56,225 nucleotides of DNA, taken from contig DENB01000054.1 of NCBI GenBank assembly GCA_002359495.1, positions 1-56,225 of the forward strand, read 5' to 3'. The stretch is from Enterobacteriaceae bacterium UBA2655 (lineage in GTDB: Bacteria > Pseudomonadota > Gammaproteobacteria > Enterobacterales > Enterobacteriaceae). The position numbers were made by a program, and so were the translations under genes. Positions 31,641-38,763 of this stretch are shown here, piece by piece. The stretch's first letter is position 1. The number at the start of each line of letters is the position of its first letter. The notes under the pieces are model-generated. The model was not told where the DNA came from, made no database searches, and was given only the letters and a program-made list of their open reading frames with translations.

Positions 31641-32074
31641 TCTTCATTACTTCAGAAAGATGGCCATCTTTCTCTGACTGACCTTGCCGAACGGGTCGGC
31701 CTTAGCCTGTCGTCCTGTAAGCGTAGGGTGAGAGCGCTGGAGCTGGAGGGCGTTATCCGCGGGTATCGGGCGCATCTTGTCCCGCTCAGGTTTGGGTTAA
31801 CTTTCGCAGCGATTGTTTTTGTCACGTTGCGTGAGGGAGACAGGCAGGCGGTAGGTGCGTTCGAAGCAGCGGTTAAGGAGCTACCGCAGATTATTCAGGC
31901 CAGCGCCTTTTCGGCGATCCGGATTATCTTCTCCACATCATTACGCGCGACCTGCCAGCTTTCCAGCAGCTCTACGATGAGAAACTCTCCGGGCTGGCAG
32001 GTGTCCAGCGACTAACATCAACTCTGGTTATGAAGAATGTGATACAGGATCGGCCGCTACCGGTTCAGCTCTGA
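31641..32074 (+). pseudogene. Truncated, frameshifted Lrp/AsnC-type regulator
   Basis: The first frame gives LLQKDGHLSLTDLAERVGLS, then SSCKRRVRALELEGVIRGYRAHL and FEAAVKELPQIIQA: the Lrp/AsnC helix-turn-helix and start of the RAM ligand domain. At about 31905 the frame breaks; the rest of the RAM domain continues in another frame as FGDPDYLLHIITRDLPAFQQ and LAGVQRLTSTLVMKNVIQDR, with a stop at 32072. The first dozen residues (a typical MDKxDRKIL) and the start codon are missing. Divergent Lrp-type regulator and LysE-type exporter pairs are common; this is the ruin of such a pair. Confidence 0.85.
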
Positions 32075-32259
32075 AATCAGCTTGCCTGCGCATTCTGCGG
32101 TTTTCTATAATTTTTATAACAAAGTAAAACCTGGCGTTTATCTTGTAAATTATTTTGCGAGAGAGATCCAAAATAATAAAGCCCTGTCTTTCGCCTGAGA
32201 CGGTTAAGCATTACTGTGCTATTAACGTTTTCCCCGTTGGCATAAAAAGGAGTTTTATT

Positions 32260-32451
32260 ATGGAAGAAGTGGGTGAGGTATTTAACGTTGGCGGTGCAAT
32301 GGTCACGGTTAATCAAATATGTGACGGCTGCATCAATATAAAAGTATGCTGTTGCAATAAAGAAGATACGCCGGACGTGACTATTCCGCCGCCACAAACA
32401 TGGGCGCCAGAAATGACGCCCGAACATACGCCTGAGAGTACATTACCTTAA
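32260..32451 (+). CDS. Small Cys-rich protein, unknown
   Basis: A 63-residue frame starting MEEVGEVFNVGGAMVTVNQI with a strong site (AAAAGGAG, seven bases before the ATG). It then has a Cys cluster CDGCINIKVCCCNK (five Cys in 13 residues, about 21-34) and an acidic, Pro/Thr-rich tail (TPDVTIPPPQTW, EHTPESTLP). It has no signal peptide. No family is recognised. The Cys cluster could bind metal, form disulfides or be modified; the short acidic N-part and Cys core would also suit a peptide precursor, but no modification enzyme is nearby. It stands alone with a terminator downstream at 32611, so it looks like an expressed single gene. Confidence 0.6.
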   Translation: MEEVGEVFNVGGAMVTVNQICDGCINIKVCCCNKEDTPDVTIPPPQTWAPEMTPEHTPESTLP

Positions 32452-32610
32452 AACAGAAGAGTGAATCAAATGCCTTTGGTTGGTTTATTATCTTAAAATG
32501 CACATGTGCAACCGGCTGAATAAATTCATAATTAATTTGAGTATAAGATGGTAACATTTTGAAAGTAATGATCATCTTTTTCGCATAGCTGAAACTTTAG
32601 AAAATGTAAA

Positions 32611-32634
32611 AAAACGCCCCCGGGCGTTTTTTAT
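32611..32634. terminator. Strong terminator downstream of the Cys-rich gene
   Basis: Stem AAAACGCCC / GGGCGTTTT with a two-base centre, continuing in T on the plus strand and in T (from the AAAAAAA side) on the minus strand, so it can act for the Cys-rich gene and for the minus-strand gene ending at 32732. Confidence 0.8.
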
Positions 32635-32731
32635 TATCGTCAGATATATGCGCAAGTATGTCTGACAACCGCTGTCACCTCTTTGCAGATAAAATAGCTT
32701 TTGTCAGGTAAATATTATATTCCCCAGCGAC

Positions 32732-32992
32732 CTATTCGATAGGCTCCAGATGCACCAGTGCAATTAAATCATCGATTTCATTACTGGCGGCATGTCTTTC
32801 AGCGGCTACAGCATAATATTTACCCTTGTAATAGTGCTTGTTTACCGCGACGCGCCGACCAGCAGAGCCCCCATCATGGCCTGAGGTGTCTGGTTGCAAA
32901 GAGGATGAAATTTCCAACTGACTTTCCATATTATCCCTTTCAATAATCTGGTTTTTGCCGTCTCTGGAGAGCAACAGATGTTGAACACGCAT
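32732..32992 (-). CDS. Small hypothetical protein, 86 residues
   Basis: Starts MRVQHLLLSRDGKNQIIERD after a good ribosome binding site (AAAGGAG, seven bases away). It is hydrophilic, without signal peptide or membrane segment: a polar N-terminal half, a Gly/Ser region (SGHDGGSAGRR) and a second half AVNKHYYKGKYYAVAAERH followed by an acidic end DDLIALVHLEPIE. I do not recognise it. The frame could be extended eight codons upstream, but the site supports the inner ATG. It lies alone between two strong terminators. Confidence 0.55.
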   Translation of the reverse strand: MRVQHLLLSRDGKNQIIERDNMESQLEISSSLQPDTSGHDGGSAGRRVAVNKHYYKGKYYAVAAERHAASNEIDDLIALVHLEPIE

Positions 32993-33237
32993 TTTATTCT
33001 CCTTTCTTTGACCCATGCTATGCGAAAAGTGTAGCGCAAGGCGCCAGTAAAGCTGCGAAAACGGGCATCAGCGCAATGGGATTTCATCGGGCGCCAGACA
33101 AGCTGTCACTGCTCAGCCATACAATGACCCGAAAACCAAACAGAAACGGCTTATCGCTTTAACAGGCAATTTTTTAGTACCATTTTTTTATTTATGACTA
33201 CATTTATCAGGCACGATAAAGTTATGAGAATAAAAAA

Positions 33238-33459
33238 ATGGCTAAGTACTATTACATTGCGAAATCATCAAGAACAAAAAACGAGCGTCGTATTCACGCG
33301 CAAGAGTGCGCTTCGCTACTGACAAGAGAGCGGCGTGAATTGTTAGGCACTTTTTATCATGAGCGCGATGAGGTGCAAGTGTCGCGATTGCGGCACCCCT
33401 CATCTAACCCTTGTCCTGAATGCTTTGAAAATCACAGAAAGTATTTGATAAGGATTTAG
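33238..33459 (+). CDS. Small hypothetical protein with Cys/His motif
   Basis: A 73-residue basic protein starting MAKYYYIAKSSRTKNERRIH. It has HAQECASLL and a C-terminal NPCPECFENH, a pattern (YIAKS, H-x3-C, then C-x2-C) reminiscent of small uncharacterised proteins with the layout YIAKS...IHxxxCxxL...LGxF...C-x2-C, perhaps a zinc-binding fold. GAGA lies at usual distance before the ATG but is weak. A strong terminator follows at 33521. No function can be given. Confidence 0.5.
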   Translation: MAKYYYIAKSSRTKNERRIHAQECASLLTRERRELLGTFYHERDEVQVSRLRHPSSNPCPECFENHRKYLIRI

Positions 33460-33520
33460 CCGCTAAGGATCGCTTCCTGACGGGCGATAAAACATATCGC
33501 AACGCGCAATAACGAAAATT

Positions 33521-33546
33521 AAAAACCGCCCGCAGGCGGTTTTTTT
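33521..33546 (+). terminator. Terminator after the Cys/His gene
   Basis: Stem AAAACCGCC / GGCGGTTTT around CGCA, then more T. The remaining 140 bases up to bluF hold nothing I can name. Confidence 0.85.
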
Positions 33547-33691
33547 GGAGCAGCGTGCCTGTCAGAGTATGAGAATTGAACAGGCGCCGCCTGGGTTGCC
33601 AAAGCCGCGAAATGCGCCGTGGATTAGGCGCTGAAATGACGGCGGTCACGGCGCAAAGCATTTACCGACGCAGGCAACGCCGCCGACAACA

Positions 33692-34903
33692 TTATTTCAG
33701 TTCAGGCCAGGCTACGGCCGGAATGCCGTTGAGTTTGGGTTTGGCAAACAGTGAGCCCTGAAAATTGCAAATTCCCGCCGCTTCAAGCCACATCCACTCT
33801 TCAGGTTTTTCAACTCCTTCCGCGATCACCGATATTTTCAGCGACGAGCAGCATTTAATAATGGCATGCACAATAGCCTGCTTTGGTCCGCTTTTATGCA
33901 CGTCGCAAATAATATTGCTGTCGATTTTGATCTTGTCGGGCTGGAAGCGCGTCAGCAGCAGCAGGCCTGCCGATCCGGCGCCAAAATCATCAATAGCGAG
34001 GCTGATGCCCGCCGCTTTCAGATGTTTGATGGCGGTTTCGAACTCGTCGATACGGGAAAGCACGTCATCTTCCGTGACTTCGACCACCACCTGCTCCGGC
34101 ACCAGACCGCTGGCCTCGATTTCACGCAGCAGAAAGCCAACCGCGTCAGGGACCATAACAAGCGTCATCGGCAACAGTTTTATCGACAACGACAGTTCGC
34201 GTATGCCGAGCTTATTGGCGAGAGAAAAAGCCAGCGTTTTGGATTTGAGATCCGCTGCATAAATTTCATCGCCGGGAAAGCGGGCGAAATAGTCGCGCGG
34301 CGAACCGCCGTCGGCGCTGCGCATGGAGGCTTCAAGCGAGACGATCCGTTGAGTAAAGGGATCGATAATCGGCTGAAAGGCGAAACTGTAATCGTCAGCA
34401 GAAAGCAGGGACGCATCGCCTTCCAACTGCAGTTTTTCATCGGCGATGAAATCCCAGGAATCTGCTGCCGGGATCTCGAAATAGTTTTCCTTTTCTCCCG
34501 CTTCGACGAAAGTTCGCAGAAACTGAAGCGCACGGTCATCATAGGTCAACTGGTATTTTGACGTGCCTTTATCAAGAACGGCCTGAAGAACCAAATCTTT
34601 TTCATACTCCCTCAGGTCGAACAACTCCATCCCCACGTTACCGAATCGACGCGAGGGCGCATAGTCGCGCATCAGTTCGACCAGATTGTGATGGCGAACA
34701 TCCTGACAAATACGCTCATAGATAGTGCTGACGGCTTCTTCAGGGCCTTCCAGCACCTGAAAGAAATGGGTTCCGTTGAAAAGCAAAATACCTGTAACGT
34801 CGAATAATTCGTTGGTTACATTGGCCTTAACTGCTAACTCTTCCAGCACTTTCACCGGAACGTCATCACAAAGATGACTGCGATAGATGATTGTCGACAA
34901 CAT
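33692..34903 (-). CDS. bluF: Blue-light sensor BluF (BLUF-EAL)
   Basis: A 403-residue protein equal in length to E. coli BluF. The flavin-binding BLUF domain (1-93) has the photocycle residues Tyr7 (TIIYRSH), Asn31 and Gln49 (FFQVLEGPEE). The EAL domain (about 160-400) is degenerate: the signature reads LEAS instead of EAL(V), although IDDFGAGSAGLLLL keeps the DDFG part. E. coli BluF has no phosphodiesterase activity and instead binds the repressor BluR to release biofilm and ycgZ-ymgABC genes on blue light. bluR is not next to it here. The start MLSTIIYRSH is chosen by family; the frame is open far upstream without likeness. Confidence 0.93.
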   Translation of the reverse strand: MLSTIIYRSHLCDDVPVKVLEELAVKANVTNELFDVTGILLFNGTHFFQVLEGPEEAVSTIYERICQDVRHHNLVELMRDYAPSRRFGNVGMELFDLREYEKDLVLQAVLDKGTSKYQLTYDDRALQFLRTFVEAGEKENYFEIPAADSWDFIADEKLQLEGDASLLSADDYSFAFQPIIDPFTQRIVSLEASMRSADGGSPRDYFARFPGDEIYAADLKSKTLAFSLANKLGIRELSLSIKLLPMTLVMVPDAVGFLLREIEASGLVPEQVVVEVTEDDVLSRIDEFETAIKHLKAAGISLAIDDFGAGSAGLLLLTRFQPDKIKIDSNIICDVHKSGPKQAIVHAIIKCCSSLKISVIAEGVEKPEEWMWLEAAGICNFQGSLFAKPKLNGIPAVAWPELK

Positions 34904-35054
34904 AGCATTTTCCAGGTTTTTTGCTTTTGTGGCGCATACCTTAACAGAAGCCGTCGAGGTATTGTCCAGATCTATCGCAGAATATGATGTTTTCTTATGG
35001 GCGACAGTACTCATTCTGATGGGATAAATGACAAGTTTTATCCAATCGCCGCAG

Positions 35055-35275
35055 GGGCAGATTTTTCCTGTCGCCCGCCGCGCGTTCGCGGCCGATCTGT
35101 CGAAATCCTGCGCGAAGCGCTCAGGCGAGGCACCAGCGGCGTTATCCATAATCTGGCGGCGGTCATCAGGGAAGGCGCGCATGACGGTTCGATTACCGCG
35201 CAGGGTAATGAAGAGAAGATGGCGCGGGGTCTGTATGCTAAACCTATCCCGCTCGGCCTGAGTGTCGTTCTTAAT
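35055..35275 (+). pseudogene. Remnant of a TetR-family regulator
   Basis: Two overlapping frames together give the C-terminal half of a TetR repressor: FPVARRAFAADLS in one, then EILREALRRGTSGVIHNLAA and VIREGAHDGSI in the next, like the family run GC-x-xxxxAxELS...LREALRRGFxxxxxxLAxxIxEGxxDGSI. The N-terminal helix-turn-helix domain is absent upstream and the C-terminus runs out near 35275. It is a decayed fragment with a frameshift near 35105, not a working gene. Confidence 0.55.
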
Positions 35276-35307
35276 CTTTATGCGCCTAAACGCGGGCGTT
35301 TTAGATA

Positions 35308-35355
35308 AAAAAAACCGCATCCCGTCAGAACGGGTCGGTTCTGAGAATGCGGCAA
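35308..35355 (-). terminator. Strong minus-strand terminator without a known gene
   Basis: On the minus strand CCGCAT (35353-35348) and ATGCGG (35319-35314) close a stem; inside it the ACCCGTTCTGACGGG region forms a second stem (CCCGT / ACGGG); a run of eight T follows. Just upstream is an AT-rich region with -10-like TATATT. No gene on that strand ends here, so a small RNA or short peptide transcript from about 35400 is a possibility. Confidence 0.55.
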
Positions 35356-35618
35356 AAGTTTCCTCATTGTGTTCAGGCATAGCCTGAATGACAAATATAA
35401 AATATATCTTGAAAAAAATCTTCCCGCTTTTCCATTATTTATCTTCGCAAAAAAGTGCGGCGGGACGTTTGCATCCATCCATTGTTTAAATATACTTCTC
35501 CCTGAAACTGTATGACGCGGGCGCGATTTTTCGCTTCATCCCTGAATTTTTGTCGGAATAAAAATTGAGAAAACGGGTTATCACGCCGACAAAGCTTTGC
35601 TGCTTACCAGAGCGTAAA

Positions 35619-35632
35619 TTGTTCTGGATCAA
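35619..35632. promoter_or_regulatory. Possible FNR site
   Basis: TTGTTCTGGATCAA matches TTGAT-N4-ATCAA with one mismatch. It lies 82 bases before the small membrane protein at 35714 and could place it under anaerobic control. Confidence 0.4.
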
Positions 35633-35713
35633 TATCCTCAGCGCGCTGCGCGATTAACGTAAAGAAATGTTATCTGACCTGGCGGCAGTTCGTTTATTTT
35701 GAGAGGTATGATC

Positions 35714-35815
35714 ATGTCATCGAAGCTTTCACTGGCGGTTCTTATTACTATCTGGCTGGCTTATGTGCTGTTTGCCGGCTCTTATTACCTTAACACCTTC
35801 ACGCTGTTTAACTGA
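35714..35815 (+). CDS. Small membrane protein, 33 residues
   Basis: ATG at 35714, seven bases after GAGAGG; an ATG at 35708 touches that site and is less likely. The product starts MSSKLSLAVLITIWLAYVLF and ends GSYYLNTFTLFN: one hydrophobic helix with a short polar N-terminus and an aromatic tail. It is followed by an imperfect terminator (ACGGCAGC 35831-35838 / GCTGCCGT 35852-35859, then TT). The type is like the short single-helix proteins of E. coli, but I recognise no family. An FNR-like site is upstream. Confidence 0.55.
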   Translation: MSSKLSLAVLITIWLAYVLFAGSYYLNTFTLFN

Positions 35816-36125
35816 TAAGCCTGCCCGACGACGGCAGCTTCCCGTTGTGGTGCTGCCGTTTCACTCATCCATCCGTCCCGCTTCCTGTTTATCCGGCGCT
35901 TGCTATTCGGCAATCCATTTTCGAACGGCTTGTGCGTTTTTGTTTTTTGATCTGATTATGCAAGCAGCGGTTGTTTAAAGCGCATTGATTGTAAACGTCC
36001 GGCTAACTTTAACCCGCGAATAAGAGGTCAGATGGGGTGTTTAATGACCGATAGAAAAACGCGCTTAAAGGCAATATATCCTCAGTAAAATTTTACCGAA
36101 CGGTCTGCATTATGAGGTTGAGCGT
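35816..36125. other. Gene-free stretch
   Basis: 310 bases with the weak terminator of the preceding small gene and, at 36085-36096, the palindrome GTAAAATTTTAC 30 bases before the next start, where it could be an operator. Nothing else is apparent. Confidence 0.4.
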
Positions 36126-36332
36126 ATGAGCAATGTTTACTATCTCCGGCCCGGCTGCGAAGTTATCCCGGTGACGGAGATCGATGCATTAGTGGAAGAT
36201 TTGCAGAAAATTGCGGTGAAATATCATGACTTTAATAGCCTGCCGGCAATCATTCGCAAGTGTCTTATCGACTCGTTATCAAACAGGGAAGGCGAAATTT
36301 TACGCCTGCAAAAAAGAGAGCCTTATTCATAA
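36126..36332 (+). CDS. Small hypothetical protein, 68 residues
   Basis: Starts MSNVYYLRPGCEVIPVTEID after GAGG at a suitable distance; continues with a helical, acidic-basic part (VEDLQKIAVKYHDF, LPAIIRKCLIDSLSN, EGEILRLQKREPYS). It is cytoplasmic by composition, with no signal or membrane helix. No family recognised. It converges on the 35-residue gene at 36413. Confidence 0.5.
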   Translation: MSNVYYLRPGCEVIPVTEIDALVEDLQKIAVKYHDFNSLPAIIRKCLIDSLSNREGEILRLQKREPYS

Positions 36333-36412
36333 ACGACCTCTGAACGACACCATGAATCGGGACGGCTCGCGCAACCGCGCGCAACACCTTTTCCGCTCTT
36401 AGGCGACGGGCA

Positions 36413-36520
36413 TCAGCCCACCACCAGCCTATGCACCAGCCGGGCAAGCGACTCAAGCAATAGCAGACTGCCAATAAAAATTATCAGTAGCATTTTGAGA
36501 AACTGTTTCCGGCTATTCAC
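36413..36520 (-). CDS. Small membrane protein, 35 residues, GTG start
   Basis: GTG at 36520 is preceded by GCGGAGG at six-base spacing, an excellent site. The product has a basic N-terminus (MNSRKQFLK), one hydrophobic helix (MLLIIFIGSLLLLES) and a basic tail (LARLVHRLVVG). It starts 76 bases from pphA in divergent orientation. An inner ATG would leave 26 residues. No family recognised; the layout is that of single-helix regulatory or stress proteins. Confidence 0.55.
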   Translation of the reverse strand: MNSRKQFLKMLLIIFIGSLLLLESLARLVHRLVVG

Positions 36521-36596
36521 TGCGCCTCCGCGATAAACGTTGCCTGGCTATACTCTAATTTCGTTTTATTAAATCACCAATCAACCGACTGTATGG

Positions 36597-37253
36597 ATGC
36601 GATACATGCTCTATCAGTATCTTAATGGCGAAAACTGGCGACATATCTGGATTATAGGCGACCTGCACGGTTGTCGCAGTCAGCTTGACGCCCTGCTGCT
36701 GGCGCACGGCTTCGATAAAGAACAGGATTTGCTGGTAGGCGTGGGCGATCTTATCGACCGCGGGCCGGACAGCCTGGGCTGCCTGCAACTGCTGGAAGAA
36801 CCCTGGTTTCGCAGCGTGCGCGGCAATCACGAAGAGATGGCGCTGGATGCCATCGCCGGACGCGAACCGATGCGATGGGTGATGAACGGCGGGTCCTGGT
36901 TCTGGCAGTTGAAAGGTCTGGAGTTAATCAGCGCGCGTCATGCGCTGAAGCGCTGCGAGGAGATGCCGCTGATCATGCATCTGCAGCTGAGCAACGGCAT
37001 CGTTGTCGTGGCGCACGCCGACTATCCTTCCGATCATTATGCCTGGGGACAGGATGTCGACTGGCATCGCGTCGTGTGGAATCGCGAGCGAATCAGCCGC
37101 TACCAGCAGGGCGACCGGAACAAGATTACCGGCGCGGACGCCTTCTTTTTCGGCCATACCCCGTTGCAGGATCAGTTTGACGTAGCCAACCAGCACTACA
37201 TCGATACCGGCGCCGTATTCGGCAACCGGTTAACCATGGTGCAGGTGCAGTAA
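36597..37253 (+). CDS. pphA: Serine/threonine protein phosphatase 1
   Basis: PPP-family metallophosphatase, 218 residues, equal in length to E. coli PphA (PrpA), which acts in signalling of protein misfolding through the Cpx system. All metal motifs are present: IIGDLHGC (near 20), VGVGDLIDRGPDS, VRGNHEEMALD, HADYPSDHY and FFGHTPLQ. The start is uncertain between ATG 36597 and ATG 36606; neither has a strong site. In E. coli it lies next to ryeA/ryeB and yebY; here 6 kb of accessory genes separate them. Confidence 0.93.
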   Translation: MRYMLYQYLNGENWRHIWIIGDLHGCRSQLDALLLAHGFDKEQDLLVGVGDLIDRGPDSLGCLQLLEEPWFRSVRGNHEEMALDAIAGREPMRWVMNGGSWFWQLKGLELISARHALKRCEEMPLIMHLQLSNGIVVVAHADYPSDHYAWGQDVDWHRVVWNRERISRYQQGDRNKITGADAFFFGHTPLQDQFDVANQHYIDTGAVFGNRLTMVQVQ

Positions 37254-37258
37254 GGAGA

Positions 37259-38686
37259 TCAGCGAAACAGTCGTCCGTCGCGCACCAGTTCGCGCGGATA
37301 GCTGTTTTTCAGCCGGGAGCCGACCTTTTTCGCCAGTCCGAGCGGCTGCTGTCGGAAGGTGACGATCGCTTCATCCCGGCAGGGCAACGTCTGCGGGTAA
37401 ACGTCCCGGCCGCGATACCACTCTTCCGCATCGACTTCGTTCAGCTCAAACGCCAGTTTCTCGTCCGGCTGCGCCAGCGCGACGATCGCTTCATGCTGCC
37501 AGCGATAGCCTTTAGCGAAGGTTTCCGCCAGCTTCAGGCCGATGCGGGAGAAACGGACCTTGCCCAGCATCGGTTCAATCGCGGCAGGAAAAAGCCAAAT
37601 CTCTTTATCGCGCTGCCAGAGCGTCAGGCTGCTGTCCCACGTCAGGCTGACTGCGGCGGCGGCCTGGGCGATTTCCGCGCTCAGCTTCCGGCTGACCGGC
37701 GCAAAGGGAAGCTTGCCGACCTTATAGCCGGGCGCGGGCAAGGGCGGCGCCGACGCGGTTTTGCGCAGGCGCGCAACGAAAAAGCCTTCGCTGTCGTAAA
37801 TGTGCGGAAAAACGTGCAGATAGCCTTCCGGCGTCAGCGCCTGCTGCGCACCGTCAAAAAGTCCGTCAAGCGGAGTGACGCTGACGGCATCGGGATAACG
37901 CGCCAGCAGCCAGGCGATGACTTCCTGATTCTCCATCCGGTTCAGCGTACAGGTGGAGTAAACCAGGGTGCCACCCGGCTTCAGAGCATGAAAAGCATTG
38001 TCGATCAGTTCGCGCTGGGTGGCGGCGATGGCGGCGGTGCTTTCCAGCGTCCAGTTGCGTAGCGCATCCGCGTCTTTACGAATGACCCCTTCGCCGGAGC
38101 AAGGCGCATCCAGCAAAATCGCGTCAAACTGCTCCGGCAGCGCGGCGCCGAACACGCGCCCGTCGAAATGGGTCAAGGCGCTGTTGCTGACGCCGCAGCG
38201 GCTGATATTGGCATGCAATACCTTCACCCGGCTGGATGAAAATTCATTCGCCAGGATCACGCCGCGGTTATCCATACGCGCCGCCATCTGGGTAGTTTTC
38301 GATCCCGGCGCGGCCGCCATATCCATCACGGTCAGCGCGTCCGGCGCCGCATCGAACAGGGCGGTCACCGGCAGCATAGAGCTGGCCTCCTGAATGTAGA
38401 TCAGGCCGCTCAGGTGTTCGGCGATACTGCCCAGCGGCAGGGATTCATCGTCACGATCGATCCAGAAGCCTTCGGCGCACCAGGGGATCGGGGTTAAGCG
38501 CCAGCCGTAATGCACGGTTTGAGCGAGGAAATCGTCAACGCTGATTTTTAAAGTATTGACGCGCAGGCTGCGGCGCAACGGCTGTCGGCTGATCGCGAGG
38601 AAGCGGTTGAGCTCGGCGGCGTCCGGCAGCATCTCATGCATTAAGGCCAGAAAATCGGCCGGGAAAAGGGAAGAGGAATCCGACAC
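37259..38686 (-). CDS. rsmF: 16S rRNA m5C1407 methyltransferase
   Basis: RsmF methylates C1407 of 16S rRNA on the 30S subunit. The NOL1/NOP2/Sun fold shows the SAM block [33 protein letters not shown], the first catalytic Cys in [11 protein letters not shown] and the second in [15 protein letters not shown]. The C-terminal half is the RsmF-specific extension ([30 protein letters not shown]). The GTG at 38686 ([20 protein letters not shown]) gives 475 residues, near the E. coli length; the open frame upstream is unsupported. Start certainty is moderate. Confidence 0.94.
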   Translation of the reverse strand: MSDSSSLFPADFLALMHEMLPDAAELNRFLAISRQPLRRSLRVNTLKISVDDFLAQTVHYGWRLTPIPWCAEGFWIDRDDESLPLGSIAEHLSGLIYIQEASSMLPVTALFDAAPDALTVMDMAAAPGSKTTQMAARMDNRGVILANEFSSSRVKVLHANISRCGVSNSALTHFDGRVFGAALPEQFDAILLDAPCSGEGVIRKDADALRNWTLESTAAIAATQRELIDNAFHALKPGGTLVYSTCTLNRMENQEVIAWLLARYPDAVSVTPLDGLFDGAQQALTPEGYLHVFPHIYDSEGFFVARLRKTASAPPLPAPGYKVGKLPFAPVSRKLSAEIAQAAAAVSLTWDSSLTLWQRDKEIWLFPAAIEPMLGKVRFSRIGLKLAETFAKGYRWQHEAIVALAQPDEKLAFELNEVDAEEWYRGRDVYPQTLPCRDEAIVTFRQQPLGLAKKVGSRLKNSYPRELVRDGRLFR

Positions 38687-38763
38687 GGAACAGTATCCAG
38701 TAAACGCAAAGGGTGAAGTGTACCACGCTAAGGAAAAACGGGCAGCCAGGCTGCCCGTTTCGC

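Noticed and set aside
32077..32427. A 116-codon minus-strand frame over the Cys-rich gene
   Set aside because: No ribosome site, and the opposite strand has the well-formed small gene with its terminator.
32499..32510. Palindrome TGCACATGTGCA
   Set aside because: Twelve bases, no promoter or gene start nearby; likely chance.
34904..35380. N-terminal extension of BluF by 159 residues
   Set aside because: The open frame runs through a terminator and the TetR remnant region; BluF length and likeness start exactly at MLSTIIYRSH.
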